A stretch of 21,196 nucleotides of DNA, taken from DATAFT01 sp035544635. Lineage in GTDB: Bacteria > Acidobacteriota > Thermoanaerobaculia > Multivoradales > Multivoraceae. Under the pieces are notes generated by a model, which was not told the origin of the DNA, ran no database searches, and saw only the letters and a program-made list of their open reading frames with translations. This document shows positions 1 through 8,540 of this stretch, piece after piece. The translations under genes were made by a program, and so were the position numbers. Each line of letters begins with the position of its first letter. The first letter of the stretch is position 1. The stretch covers positions 1-21,196 of the forward strand of contig DATKDQ010000397.1 in assembly GCA_035544635.1 (NCBI GenBank), given 5' to 3'.

Positions 1-565
1 CCGCGACCTGCCGCTGCACCGGCGCCTGCTGGCCGATCCCGCCGCGACCCTGCGCGACATCGAGCGCTTCCACCGGCTCGCCGGGTATCAGCGCGGGCTC
101 TTCCGCGACGAGGTGTCGGCCTTCCCGGTCGAGCCCGGGGCCGAGGGCGGCGGCTACGTCCTGCGGATCACCCTGAGCCTCCTCCCCGACAGCGACCCGG
201 AGGAGGCGCTCGCCGTGCTGCTTCCGGACTGGCTCACGCACGGCGTGAGACTGGTGCGGCTCCCGGACGACGGCCCCTCGCCGTCGAGCCCGGTCGATCA
301 CCCGATCTTCGCCGGCATCACGGCGGCGCTCGAGGCGCGGTACGGGACGGTCTTGACCGGCCCCTTCTTCCAGACCCGCAGCGCGAACGACTCGCGCCTC
401 TTCCGCCGAGCGGGAATCCCGAGCTACGGCTTCAGCCCCTTCCTGGTGCTGTCGACCGACACGATCGGGATCGGCGGCCTGAACGAGGGCATCGCCCTGC
501 CGGCGTTCCTCGACGGCGTGGAGCTGTACGAGGAGCTGCTGCGCCGGCTGGTGGGCTCGACCTGA
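1..565 (+). CDS. M20-family metallopeptidase-like protein, C-terminal part (5' end outside window)
   Basis: The reading frame is open from base 2 at the window edge to the TGA at 563-565, so this is the last ~187 residues of a longer protein; an internal GTG at 113 is not the real start. The C-terminal block containing NDSRLFRRAGIPSYGFSPF, then GGLNEGIALPAF, aligns by eye with the end of the complete M20 peptidase at 1590-3020 (TDSRYFRERGIPAYGFSPF, then GIHGADESIPLQRF), so the two look like paralogues. M20 enzymes are di-zinc aminopeptidases, carboxypeptidases or deacylases. The final metal-ligand histidine, present as GIHG in the paralogue, is Gly here (codon GGC in GIGGLNE). The protein may therefore have lost catalysis or use another ligand. 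The N-terminal metal site cannot be seen. Family assignment is good; activity and substrate are unknown. Confidence 0.8.
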   Translation, partial: RDLPLHRRLLADPAATLRDIERFHRLAGYQRGLFRDEVSAFPVEPGAEGGGYVLRITLSLLPDSDPEEALAVLLPDWLTHGVRLVRLPDDGPSPSSPVDHPIFAGITAALEARYGTVLTGPFFQTRSANDSRLFRRAGIPSYGFSPFLVLSTDTIGIGGLNEGIALPAFLDGVELYEELLRRLVGST

Positions 566-650
566 CGCTTCCGGGCTTCACCGAGTGCCACTTTGTGTCA
601 GATCCTCGCCGGCACAGCTCGGAAACCGGCACTTTTGCTCATTCACAACA

Positions 651-666
651 TGGCATGGAACCTGCT
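651..666 (+). promoter_or_regulatory. Sigma-54 (-24/-12) promoter of the pilin gene
   Basis: TGGCATG at 651-657, four bases, then CTGCT at 662-666 gives GG at 652-653 and GC at 664-665 with exactly ten bases between them, the invariant spacing of sigma-54 promoters (consensus TGGCACG-N4-TTGCT). Transcription would start near 677, leaving a ~50-base leader with AAGGAGG at 713-719 before the pilin ATG. Upstream, two related CACTTT-containing segments (585-597 and 628-638, GTGCC/GGCAC type) could be activator sites, but that is speculative. A sigma-54 activator with an intact GAFTGA loop lies nearby at 5802-7103. Confidence 0.65.
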
Positions 667-729
667 CTAGCCTCATTGCCTTCACGGAAAGGGCTGTTTT
701 CAAACGAAGGGCAAGGAGGACGAAAGGTT

Positions 730-1323
730 ATGTTGATGCGAATTAGAAACCGGAGGGGCCAGAGAGGTTTCACTCTCATCGAGCTCCTCATCGTCGTGGC
801 CATCATCGGCATCATCGCGGCGATCCTGATCCCGAACCTGCTCGACGCGCTGCAGAAGGCCAAGCAGAAGTCCACCGTCGGCGACATCCGCAATATCGGC
901 ACCGCCTGGATGTCGTGGGTGACCGACCAGATGTCGGCCGCTGCCGCGGGGCAGTCGATCTTCAACTGGGACACTGACCTGGCAAGCAACGTGTCGCACA
1001 GCCAGCTCGTCGAGCTGCTCGAGCAGCCCGGCGACCCCAACTTCTTCTACCTCCAGGAGCTGCCGGAGAAAGACGGCTGGGGCAACAGCCTGGACTTCCG
1101 CGCCAATTTCGATGCAGCCGACGAGAACTCGTTCTCGCAGCTCCTGCAGTCGGCGCGCGCCATCGGCATCTGCAGCCCAGGCCGCGACGGCAACGACGGC
1201 TCGACCGACCCGTGCAGCGGCGAATACACCCCCGGCACCTTCATCGGCACCGACTACGACCAGGACATCGTGTGGTCGGACGGCTACTTCGTGCGCACTC
1301 CGGGCGGTGTGAACGCGAACTGA
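730..1323 (+). CDS. Type IV pilin / GspG-like pseudopilin (prepilin)
   Basis: This is a 197-residue prepilin. A short basic leader ends at Gly13, followed by mature FTLIELLIVVAIIGIIAAIL, the class III signal cut and N-methylated by prepilin peptidase; Glu5 of the mature protein is Glu18. The hydrophobic helix anchors the subunit in the inner membrane and forms the filament core. The globular part contains DGWGN, as in GspG-type pseudopilins (DPWGN), and a C-terminal acidic loop with SPGRDGNDG and DIVWSDG that resembles the GspG calcium-binding loop. Two cysteines in that region (ICSPG, DPCSG) may form a disulphide. ATG 730 is chosen over a frame-open GTG at 595 because AAGGAGG lies 10 bases upstream and the leader then has normal length. 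Control is probably by sigma-54. The type IV pilus versus type II secretion role is not settled by sequence; the prepilin peptidase is two genes downstream. Confidence 0.9.
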   Translation: MLMRIRNRRGQRGFTLIELLIVVAIIGIIAAILIPNLLDALQKAKQKSTVGDIRNIGTAWMSWVTDQMSAAAAGQSIFNWDTDLASNVSHSQLVELLEQPGDPNFFYLQELPEKDGWGNSLDFRANFDAADENSFSQLLQSARAIGICSPGRDGNDGSTDPCSGEYTPGTFIGTDYDQDIVWSDGYFVRTPGGVNAN

Positions 1324-1361
1324 GGCTACCCCGAGCTTGCTGGGTGAAAGCCCAAGCAGCC

Positions 1362-1392
1362 AAGGCGCCGTCGCGAGGCGGCGCCTTTTTTT
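1362..1392 (+). terminator. Intrinsic terminator of the pilin gene
   Basis: The stem AAGGCGCCG (1362-1370) pairs with CGGCGCCTT (1379-1387) around an 8-base loop and runs into seven T (1386-1392). It lies 39 bases after the pilin stop and isolates the pilin as a single-gene transcript. It is the only clear stem plus T-tract terminator seen in the window. Confidence 0.85.
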
Positions 1393-1420
1393 ATGCGGGA
1401 CCAACGACATGCGAGCGGTC

Positions 1421-1494
1421 GTGTCCGAGTAACAGCGTCCCATCTGCGGGGGCGCGAAGCGCCAGCGCCGTTCTCGGCGCCAAAGTCATCTAGC
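1421..1494 (+). repeat. Dispersed 75-bp repeat, copy A (contains two GC hairpins)
   Basis: It begins GTGTCCGAGTAAC and matches 5694-5768 with only a few differences over ~75 bases (near 90% by eye). It contains a hairpin GGCGC-GAA-GCGCC (1451-1463) and a second, GCGCCG-TTCT-CGGCGC (1465-1480). The second is the same type of hairpin that starts each unit of the tandem array at 13909-14097. It follows the pilin terminator and is non-coding. Confidence 0.8.
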
Positions 1495-1570
1495 TCCGCA
1501 AATGCTGTTTAGCATTTGCTCCGCTAGCCATGCCTAGCCGAAGGAACGTGCTACCCAGCACGTTCCGTAG
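1495..1570. repeat. Inverted pair of REP-like hairpins (REPIN-like)
   Basis: The first hairpin is in reverse orientation: GCAAATGCT (1498-1506), loop GTTT, AGCATTTGC (1511-1519). The second is in direct orientation: GGAACGTGCT (1543-1552), loop ACCC, AGCACGTTCC (1557-1566), followed by GTAG. CTAGCC lies between them. Read on the reverse strand, the first copy has CGGA before and GGAGCTAG after, closely matching the copy at 5662-5683. Two facing palindromes flanked by GGAG/GTAG is the layout of REPIN elements. The pair ends ~20 bases before the M20 peptidase start. Confidence 0.75.
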
Positions 1571-1589
1571 GCTGACATACTCGCCCTCG

Positions 1590-3020
1590 ATGCTCGCGCG
1601 CGGCTCGCTGCTCCTTGTGCTCGGTCTCGCCATGGGGCTCCTCGCCGGGCCGAGCGTCGTGCCGGTCGCCACCTCGCCCCGCGAGGACGCCCCCGGCGGC
1701 GCCGGCGAGGAGGCGGTCGACTGGCTCCTCGGCTATCTCCGCATCGACACCTCGAACCCGCCCGGTAACGAGAGCGCGGCCGCCGCCTACCTGGCGTCGA
1801 TCCTCCACGCGGAGGGGATCCCCACCCGCCTCCTGGTCACGCCCGCCGGACGCGCGAACCTCTACACGCGGCTCGAGGCCCCGGCGCCCACCGCGGGGGC
1901 GCTGGTCCTGCTCCATCACATGGACGTCGTCCCCCCGGGCGACGCCTGGACCCGCCGTCCGTTCGCCGGGGAGATGGCGCAGGGGCGGGTGTGGGGGCGC
2001 GGCGCGATCGACGCCAAGAGCCTCGGCATCAGCCACCTCGCCGCGATCATCGAGCTCCACCGCCAGCAGGTGCGGCTCGATCGGGACGTCGTCTTCCTCG
2101 CGGTCGCCGACGAGGAGACCGGAGGATCGCAGGGCATGCAGTGGCTGCTCGAGCGCCATGGCGATCTCTTCGCGGACGTCGCCGGCGTCCTCAACGAGGG
2201 CGGCAGCAATCGCGTCGCCGGCGGGCGCCTGTTCTGGTGGGGCATCGAGGTGGCGCAGAAGCGCCCGCTGTGGCTGCGGATCTCGACCCAGGGCCGCGGC
2301 GGCCACGGCTCCACCTTCAACCCCGCGAGCGCCACCCATCAGCTCGTCGCCAGCCTGGCGAATCTCTTCCGCGAGGCGCCGCAGATGCGGGTCACCGCGG
2401 CGGCCAAGGAGTACTTCGCCGCGCTCTCCCGCTTCCACGGCAACGCGTTCGCGCAGGTGTTCGGGTCGCCCGACCTGGAGACGGTGGAGCGCGAGTTCCA
2501 GCGCATGCGCGAGGAGGGCCGGACCGCCCAGGTGCTGATGCCCGGGATGGCGGTGTTCTTTCAGGACACCCTCCAGATCACCTCGCTCGAGACGCCCACC
2601 TCCAGCATCAACGTGGTGCCGCAGCAGGCGTCGGCGCTGCTCGACGTGCGGCTCCTCCCCGACACGCCGGTCGAGGACATCCTGAAGCGCCTGCGCGAGT
2701 CGCTCGGCAACAACGCGTCGATCGAGGTCCTCCTCGCCTCGCCGCCGGCGCCGCCCTCGCCGACCTCGAGCGAGATCTACGGCGCGCTCGAGCGCGCGCT
2801 CGGGGACGAGGCGCCCCTGGTTCCCTCCTTCATCACCGGCACCACGGACTCCCGCTACTTCCGTGAGCGCGGCATCCCCGCGTACGGCTTCTCGCCGTTC
2901 GTGCTCAGCGGCGACGAGGTGCGAGGGATCCACGGCGCGGACGAGAGCATCCCCCTCCAGCGCTTCCAGGACGGCCTCACCACCATGAAGCGGGTGGTCC
3001 GCGCCGCGGTCGCCGGGTGA
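1590..3020 (+). CDS. Secreted or membrane-anchored M20/M25/M40-family metallopeptidase
   Basis: This is a 476-residue protein with a hydrophobic N-terminal segment (about residues 4-20) acting as a signal peptide or anchor. Metal-site motifs of the M20 family are all present: HMDVVP (His110, Asp112), GRGAIDAKS (bridging Asp141), DEETGG (catalytic Glu175 and ligand Glu176), and C-terminal GIHGADES (His448). A dimerisation domain insert is expected around residues 220-350. Such enzymes remove residues from peptides or hydrolyse N-acyl amino acids; the substrate cannot be read here. A frame-open ATG at 1530 lies inside the hairpin repeat and would add 20 residues before the signal, so ATG 1590 is preferred. 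There is no Shine-Dalgarno before it; CATACT at 1576-1581 could drive a near-leaderless transcript. The stop overlaps the next gene by 4 bases. Confidence 0.88.
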   Translation: MLARGSLLLVLGLAMGLLAGPSVVPVATSPREDAPGGAGEEAVDWLLGYLRIDTSNPPGNESAAAAYLASILHAEGIPTRLLVTPAGRANLYTRLEAPAPTAGALVLLHHMDVVPPGDAWTRRPFAGEMAQGRVWGRGAIDAKSLGISHLAAIIELHRQQVRLDRDVVFLAVADEETGGSQGMQWLLERHGDLFADVAGVLNEGGSNRVAGGRLFWWGIEVAQKRPLWLRISTQGRGGHGSTFNPASATHQLVASLANLFREAPQMRVTAAAKEYFAALSRFHGNAFAQVFGSPDLETVEREFQRMREEGRTAQVLMPGMAVFFQDTLQITSLETPTSSINVVPQQASALLDVRLLPDTPVEDILKRLRESLGNNASIEVLLASPPAPPSPTSSEIYGALERALGDEAPLVPSFITGTTDSRYFRERGIPAYGFSPFVLSGDEVRGIHGADESIPLQRFQDGLTTMKRVVRAAVAG

Positions 3021-3808
3021 ACGACGCCAGCGTGCAGCTCCACCTCTCAGTCGGGCTCTACGCGCTGGTCCTCGGGTTGATCACCGGCAGCTATCTGAAC
3101 GTCGTCATCCACCGCCTCCCGCGCGGCGCATCGACCGTGCTTCCGGTGTCGCGCTGCCCCTCCTGCGCGGCGCGCATCCGGCCCTGGGACAACATCCCCC
3201 TCCTGAGCTTCCTCCTGCTGCGCGGGCGCTGCCGGAGCTGCGGAGCGGCGATCAGCGCGCGCTACCCCCTGGTCGAGGCCGCCACCGGAGCGCTCTTCCT
3301 GGCGTCCTACCTGCGCTTCGGACCGACGTGGAGCGCGCTGGTCGCCGCGTTCTTCGGCTGCCTGATGATCGCGCTGGCGCTGATCGACCTCGAGCACTTC
3401 ATCCTGCCCGATCGCATCACGCTGCCGGGGATCGCGCTGGGTCTCCTGGCGCAGCCGCTGGTGGAATGGGCGGGCCTGCGCTCCGCGCTCCTCGGCGCGG
3501 CGGTGGGCGCCGGCACCATCCTCGGTATGAACCTGGTCTGGCACGCCGTCCGCGGCGTCGCCGGCTTCGGTCTCGGCGACGTCAAGATGCTGGCGATGAT
3601 CGGCGCCTTTCTCGGCCTCTCGGGTGTGGTGGTGACGCTCTTCCTGGCCGCGCTCCTGGGCAGCGTGACCGGGCTCGCGCTGATGGCCCGCGGGCGCATC
3701 CGTCTGCAGTCGCGCCTCCCGTTCGGCTTCTTCCTGTCGATCGGCGCGCTGGCGGCCTTGTTCTACGGCCGCGGCATCGTAGACTGGTACCTGTCCTTCT
3801 ACCCATGA
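3017..3808 (+). CDS. pilD: Prepilin peptidase / N-methyltransferase (A24A family)
   Basis: This 263-residue polytopic inner-membrane protein cleaves the leader of prepilins after Gly and methylates the new N-terminal Phe. The N-terminal GSYLNVVIHRLP is followed by a cytoplasmic zinc motif with Cys47, Cys50, Cys72 and Cys75 (CPSC...CRSC), typical of the bifunctional enzyme. Catalytic aspartates are Asp124 in ALIDLEHFILPD and Asp188 in GFGLGDVK. Length is close to the usual 250-290. The GTG start at 3017 overlaps the preceding TGA (GTGA), so translation is coupled to the M20 peptidase. Its natural substrate is likely the pilin at 730-1323. It could equally be called gspO, since one enzyme often serves both pili and type II secretion. 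Confidence 0.95.
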   Translation: MNDASVQLHLSVGLYALVLGLITGSYLNVVIHRLPRGASTVLPVSRCPSCAARIRPWDNIPLLSFLLLRGRCRSCGAAISARYPLVEAATGALFLASYLRFGPTWSALVAAFFGCLMIALALIDLEHFILPDRITLPGIALGLLAQPLVEWAGLRSALLGAAVGAGTILGMNLVWHAVRGVAGFGLGDVKMLAMIGAFLGLSGVVVTLFLAALLGSVTGLALMARGRIRLQSRLPFGFFLSIGALAALFYGRGIVDWYLSFYP

Positions 3809-3809
3809 G

Positions 3810-5615
3810 ATGAGAGCGGTCCCGAAGATCGGGTTTCGCCGCGAGGTCCTGATCCTGGTGCCGGCGAGCCTGCTGGTGCTGCTCGTCTTGGCCCTGTTCA
3901 CTCTGCTCTCCTATCGCGGCGCCGTCGCGACCTTCGCCGAGGAGGCGCGCGCCGAGGCGATGGTGGCGGCGCGCGCCGCCGCTTCGAGGCTCGCGCGCGA
4001 GCGCGCCGCCGCGACCTGGCCGCCGACGTCGGAGCGCCTGGGCGCGCTCGCCCCGGGGGCGGTTTCGATCGTCCTGCTCGATGCGCGCGGCGCGGCTCTC
4101 GCCGAAGCCGGGGAGCCGGCCGCCGGGGCGCCGCTTCTTCCGCTCGCGGGCGGCGAGCCGGCGCAGGTGGTAGCGGCCGGTCCGGGCGGTCCCGCGGGCG
4201 ACCGCGTGGTCGCCTTCTCTCCGCTGGGACCGCGCGACCAGCGTCACTACCTGCGCGTCGACTTCGACGCCGGGGCGATCGCGCGCCAGCAACGCAGCCT
4301 GAACGTCCTCTCGTTCGTGGTGCTCGGTCTCGGGCTCGGCGTGGGAGTGCTCTCGATGGCGTTCGTGCGCCACCTCACCGCGCCGTTCGACACGCTGCTG
4401 GAGCGCGCGCGCGCCGCCGTCCCGAGCACCCAGGGAATCGACGAGATCCCGTTTCTGCTCGACACCTTCGATCGCGCGCTCGCCGCCCTCAGCCAGCAGC
4501 CGGTGGCCGACGACGACGACATCCGCGTGCTCGGCCGCACCTTGACGCCGAGCCTCGACTGCGGGCTCCTGCTGCTCTCGCCGCAGGGACGGGTGCTGGC
4601 GCTGAACACGCTCGGACGCGCCCTGCTCGGCATCGACCAGCCGATCTCCGGGCAGTCCTACGACGATCTGCTGCGCGGCTGCGGCGAGGTGTCGCGCGTG
4701 GTGCGCGACGTGCTCGAGGGACGCAAGGCCGACCCGCGCGCCGAAGTCGTGGTCCCGGCCGGGCCCCAGTCATTGAGCCTGGGCATCACCGTGCACGAGC
4801 TGCGCCGCGAGACGCTCGAGGTGCGCGGCTATCTGGTCCTGTTCGCCGACCTCACCGACGTGCAGCGCCGAGCCGAGAGGCGCCGGTTGTCGGAGAGCCT
4901 GGCGCACATGGGCGAGCTCACCGCGGGCATCGCGCACGAGATGCGCAACAGCCTCACCTCGCTGCGGGGGTACCTGTCGCGCGCCGAGAGGCTCGAGGAC
5001 GCGGGGCCGCGGCGCCCGGAGCTCGACGAGATCCGCCACGAGGCCGATCACCTGCAGCGGATCCTCGACGACTTCCTGTCGTTCGCGCAGCCCGGCAGCG
5101 TGCGCATGGCGGAGGTCAGCCTCGAGCGGATCGTGCGCCGCGCCGCGTCCGACCTCGGGATCGCGGGCAAGGCGGTCACGGTGCAGTCCTCGGAGCCGGA
5201 GGGACCGCGCGCGATCCGGCGCATCTGGGGCGACGCGCAGCTGCTCGAGCGCGCGCTGCGCAACCTGCTCCAGAACGCGGCCGAGGCCGAGGCCGAGGCC
5301 GGCCACGAGAAGCGCAGCCTGGTGGTGCGGATCGACTTCGCGGCCGCGGGCCCGACCGTGGCGATCGAGGACCACGGCACCGGCCTCAAGCCGGAGATGG
5401 TGGATCGCCTCTTCGTCCCGTTCGCCTCCCACAAGCGCGAGGGCACCGGCCTCGGCCTCGCGGTCGCGCGGCGCATCCTCGACCTCCATGGCGCCGTGCT
5501 CGAGCTCGAGAACCGCGAGGGCGGTGGCGCGTGCGCATGGGTCCGCTTCCCGGCGTCGAGCGTCGTCGAGCGCGAAGAGCCGGGAGCGGAGACCGACCCC
5601 GGGAGCGCCGACTGA
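3810..5615 (+). CDS. Two-component sensor histidine kinase, NtrB/PilS-like
   Basis: This 601-residue membrane kinase starts one base after the prepilin peptidase stop, so it belongs to the same operon. In order: TM helix ~13-35, an Ala/Arg-rich extracytoplasmic region to ~164, TM helix ~165-187, a HAMP-like linker, a PAS-like region ~248-352, and a HisKA domain with GELTAGIAHEMRNSL (phospho-acceptor His376). The HATPase_c domain has the N box NLLQNAAEAEAEA, the G1 box EDHGTGLK and the G2 box GTGLGLAV. The AHEMRNSL box and architecture match kinases that partner sigma-54 response regulators; one such regulator converges on it at 5802-7103. A GAGGCC-type hexamer repeat lengthens the N-box tail (AEAEAEAG). 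The sensed signal is unknown. A PilS-like role for the local pilin is an inference from context; canonical PilS has more TM helices. Confidence 0.9.
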   Translation: MRAVPKIGFRREVLILVPASLLVLLVLALFTLLSYRGAVATFAEEARAEAMVAARAAASRLARERAAATWPPTSERLGALAPGAVSIVLLDARGAALAEAGEPAAGAPLLPLAGGEPAQVVAAGPGGPAGDRVVAFSPLGPRDQRHYLRVDFDAGAIARQQRSLNVLSFVVLGLGLGVGVLSMAFVRHLTAPFDTLLERARAAVPSTQGIDEIPFLLDTFDRALAALSQQPVADDDDIRVLGRTLTPSLDCGLLLLSPQGRVLALNTLGRALLGIDQPISGQSYDDLLRGCGEVSRVVRDVLEGRKADPRAEVVVPAGPQSLSLGITVHELRRETLEVRGYLVLFADLTDVQRRAERRRLSESLAHMGELTAGIAHEMRNSLTSLRGYLSRAERLEDAGPRRPELDEIRHEADHLQRILDDFLSFAQPGSVRMAEVSLERIVRRAASDLGIAGKAVTVQSSEPEGPRAIRRIWGDAQLLERALRNLLQNAAEAEAEAGHEKRSLVVRIDFAAAGPTVAIEDHGTGLKPEMVDRLFVPFASHKREGTGLGLAVARRILDLHGAVLELENREGGGACAWVRFPASSVVEREEPGAETDPGSAD

Positions 5616-5692
5616 GCCGGCGCCCGTCCGCGGGCGCTCGGCGGGAAGCATGGCTAGCGGAGGAAGTGCTAACCAGCATTTTCGGAGCTAGG
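5616..5692 (+). repeat. REP-like unit directly after the kinase gene (GC hairpin + GTGCT hairpin)
   Basis: GCCGGCGCCCG (5616-5626), loop TCCG and CGGGCGCTCGGC (5631-5642) form a strong stem with one bulge, an expanded form of the GCGCCG/CGGCGC hairpin of the array at 13909. It begins immediately after the kinase TGA. The second hairpin, GGAAGTGCT (5662-5670), AACC, AGCATTTTC (5675-5683), pairs over 9 bp with two G-T pairs and is flanked by CGGA and GGAGCTAG. There is no T-tract, but as a strong stem at the 3' end it may stabilise or end the message. Confidence 0.72.
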
Positions 5693-5693
5693 A

Positions 5694-5801
5694 GTGTCCG
5701 AGTAACTGCGTCCCATCTGTGCGGGGCGCGAAGCGCCAGCGCCGTCCTCGGCGCGAAAGTTATTCAGCCGGAGGAACGTGCTATCCAGCACGTTCCGGAG
5801 G

Positions 5802-5803
<2 letters not shown>
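5694..5803 (+). repeat. Dispersed repeat copy B plus REP-like hairpin, touching the regulator stop codon
   Basis: Positions 5694-5768 match 1421-1494 nearly base for base, including hairpins GGCGC-GAA-GCGCC (5725-5737) and GCGCCG-TCCT-CGGCGC (5739-5754). It runs into a perfect 10-bp hairpin: GGAACGTGCT (5773-5782), ATCC, AGCACGTTCC (5787-5796), followed by GGAGGCTAG. The CTA inside that flank, at 5802-5804, is the reverse-strand TAG stop of the response regulator. The repeat fills the gap between two convergent genes. Confidence 0.8.
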
Positions 5804-7102
<1,299 letters not shown>

Positions 7103-7103
<1 letters not shown>

Positions 7104-8470
7104 CACGCTTGGCTCGACGCCGCCGCGCGCACCGCCGCCACCAGGGCGGCGTCGTCCTCCGGGTCGATCGTGCGCAGATCCAGAACCAGCCTCCCCTCCT
7201 TCTGATACGCCACCACCGGAGGCTGTCCGCCGCGCAGCCGGTGGAGCAGCAGGTCGTCCTCGGGAACGACGACCGCCTCCGCCGGGATCCCGGCCTCGGG
7301 AGCCGAGCCGCCGCCGAGGTACCCCTCGACCACCGCCACCTCGCCGCCGAGCGCGGCCGCGACTGCGCGCACGCGCCGGCCATGGGCGACCGGATCGGGC
7401 CACATCCGCTCGAGCGGCATCGGCAGCCCGGCGAGGTGCCGCCGCAGCACCAGGGAGAGCGCGGCGAGACCGCCGCGGTCGGGCCGCAGCGCCCGATAGA
7501 GCGGGTGTCGCGCGCAGGCCCGGATCGCCGACTCCTTGCCCACCAGGATACCCGCCTGCGGTCCGCCGAGGAGCTTGTCGCCGCTGCCGCAGGCGAGGTC
7601 GCAGCCGAGGGTGACCAGGTCGGCGAGGCTCTGGTGCTGGCGCAGCTCGGGTGCCGGGTGCGGCCGCAGCAGGCCGCTCCCCTCGTCCACCAGCACCGCG
7701 ACCTCCCGGCGGCGGCCGAGGTCGACCAGGGCGTCGGGAGCGACACTCTCGACAAATCCAGCGATGCGATAGTTCGACGGAAAGATCTTGAGCAGGAGCG
7801 CGGTTCGAGGGCCGATCGCCGACTCGTAGTCGGCGAGCCGGGTGCGGTTCGTCGTCCCCACCTCGCACAGCTCGACGCCCGCCGCCTCGAGGATGCCCGG
7901 GATGCGGAAGGAGCCGCCGATCTCGACCAACTCGCCTCGCGACACCATCGCCTCGCGGCCCTGCGCGAGCGCCGCCAGCGCGAGCACCAGTGCGCCGGCG
8001 TTGTTGTTGACCACCAGCGCCGCCGGCGCGCCGGTCAGGGCGCACAGGAGCCCCTCCGCCGCGGCGTTGCGATCGCCGCGCCTTCCTGACCCGAGGTCCA
8101 GCTCGAGGTCGCAGTAGGCGTCGAGGAGCGGCGGCAGCGCGGCCGACACTTCGCGGGGGAGCGGCACCCGTCCCAGGTTGGTGTGGATCAGGATCCCCGT
8201 CGCGTTCAGCACCCTCTGGAGCGGCGCCCCGAGCTGCCGCTCGAGCTCGGCCTCGACGCGGCGCGGGAGGTCGTCGATCGCCGCCTCGACGGCGTCCCCA
8301 CTCCCGCACCGCCCGCCGGCGATCTCGCCGCGCAGGGCGGCCAAGGCGCTCGCGGCTTGGACCCTGACCAGGGACCTCCCGTATACTCTGACGAGCCGTT
8401 CGAAGGCCGGCCGTGCGAGGAGCAGGTCCATCGCGGGCAGCCGGCGTCGGGCATCGGTCGTACGGGTCAC
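7103..8470 (-). CDS. selA: L-seryl-tRNA(Sec) selenium transferase
   Basis: This 455-residue PLP enzyme converts seryl-tRNA(Sec) to selenocysteinyl-tRNA(Sec) using selenophosphate. Conserved features are visible along the whole length: RRLPAMDLLL near the N terminus, NATGILIHTNLGR, VVNNNAGALVLAL, SRGELVEIGGSFRIP, EVGTTNRT, and the PLP-lysine motif SGDKLLGGPQAG (Lys299), with a C-terminal RLVLDLRTI. Length is near that of E. coli SelA. GTG 8470 is chosen because the conserved LPA-xD segment lies before the next Met (residue 14). The reverse strand has TAGAAT only 12 bases before the start, and no strong Shine-Dalgarno is present. It implies selenoprotein synthesis in this organism. Neither selB, selC nor selD is in the window. 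It heads a two-gene unit with the response regulator, which is an unusual partner. Confidence 0.95.
8357..8387 (+). promoter_or_regulatory. Possible sigma-70-like promoter for the 8541-10111 gene pair, inside selA
   Basis: TTGGAC (8357-8362), 19 bases, then TATACT (8382-8387) on the + strand, within the antisense 5' part of selA. TATACT is rare-looking in such GC-rich surroundings. The spacing is two bases over optimum, and the predicted leader would be ~145 bases. Tentative. Confidence 0.3.
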
Positions 8471-8482
8471 GATGGGCCACCG

Positions 8483-8488
8483 ATTCTA
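8483..8488 (-). promoter_or_regulatory. Possible -10 element of selA (very short leader)
   Basis: On the reverse strand TAGAAT ends 12 bases before the selA GTG, which would place the transcript start about 6 bases before the start codon. The same CTAGAATCG string occurs just before tldD. No -35 match is visible, so this is a weak call. Confidence 0.3.
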
Positions 8489-8540
8489 GGAGATTCCAGC
8501 CACCCGCGGCGATCGACGCCCCTGCTCCAGGCCAGCCCCC

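Noticed and set aside
595..729. Upstream start for the pilin at GTG 595
   Set aside because: It would place 45 non-hydrophobic residues before the prepilin leader and would lie across the sigma-54 promoter; AAGGAGG points to ATG 730.
1331..1360. Stem-loop after the pilin stop with GCTT...AAGC and GGGTGAAAGCCC, considered as a cyclic-di-GMP riboswitch
   Set aside because: It lacks the conserved GEMM core and lies downstream of the gene just before a terminator; most likely an accessory hairpin.
700..1443. Long minus-strand frame opposite the pilin
   Set aside because: It is a shadow of the pilin codons with no ribosome site or recognisable domain, and it crosses the terminator.
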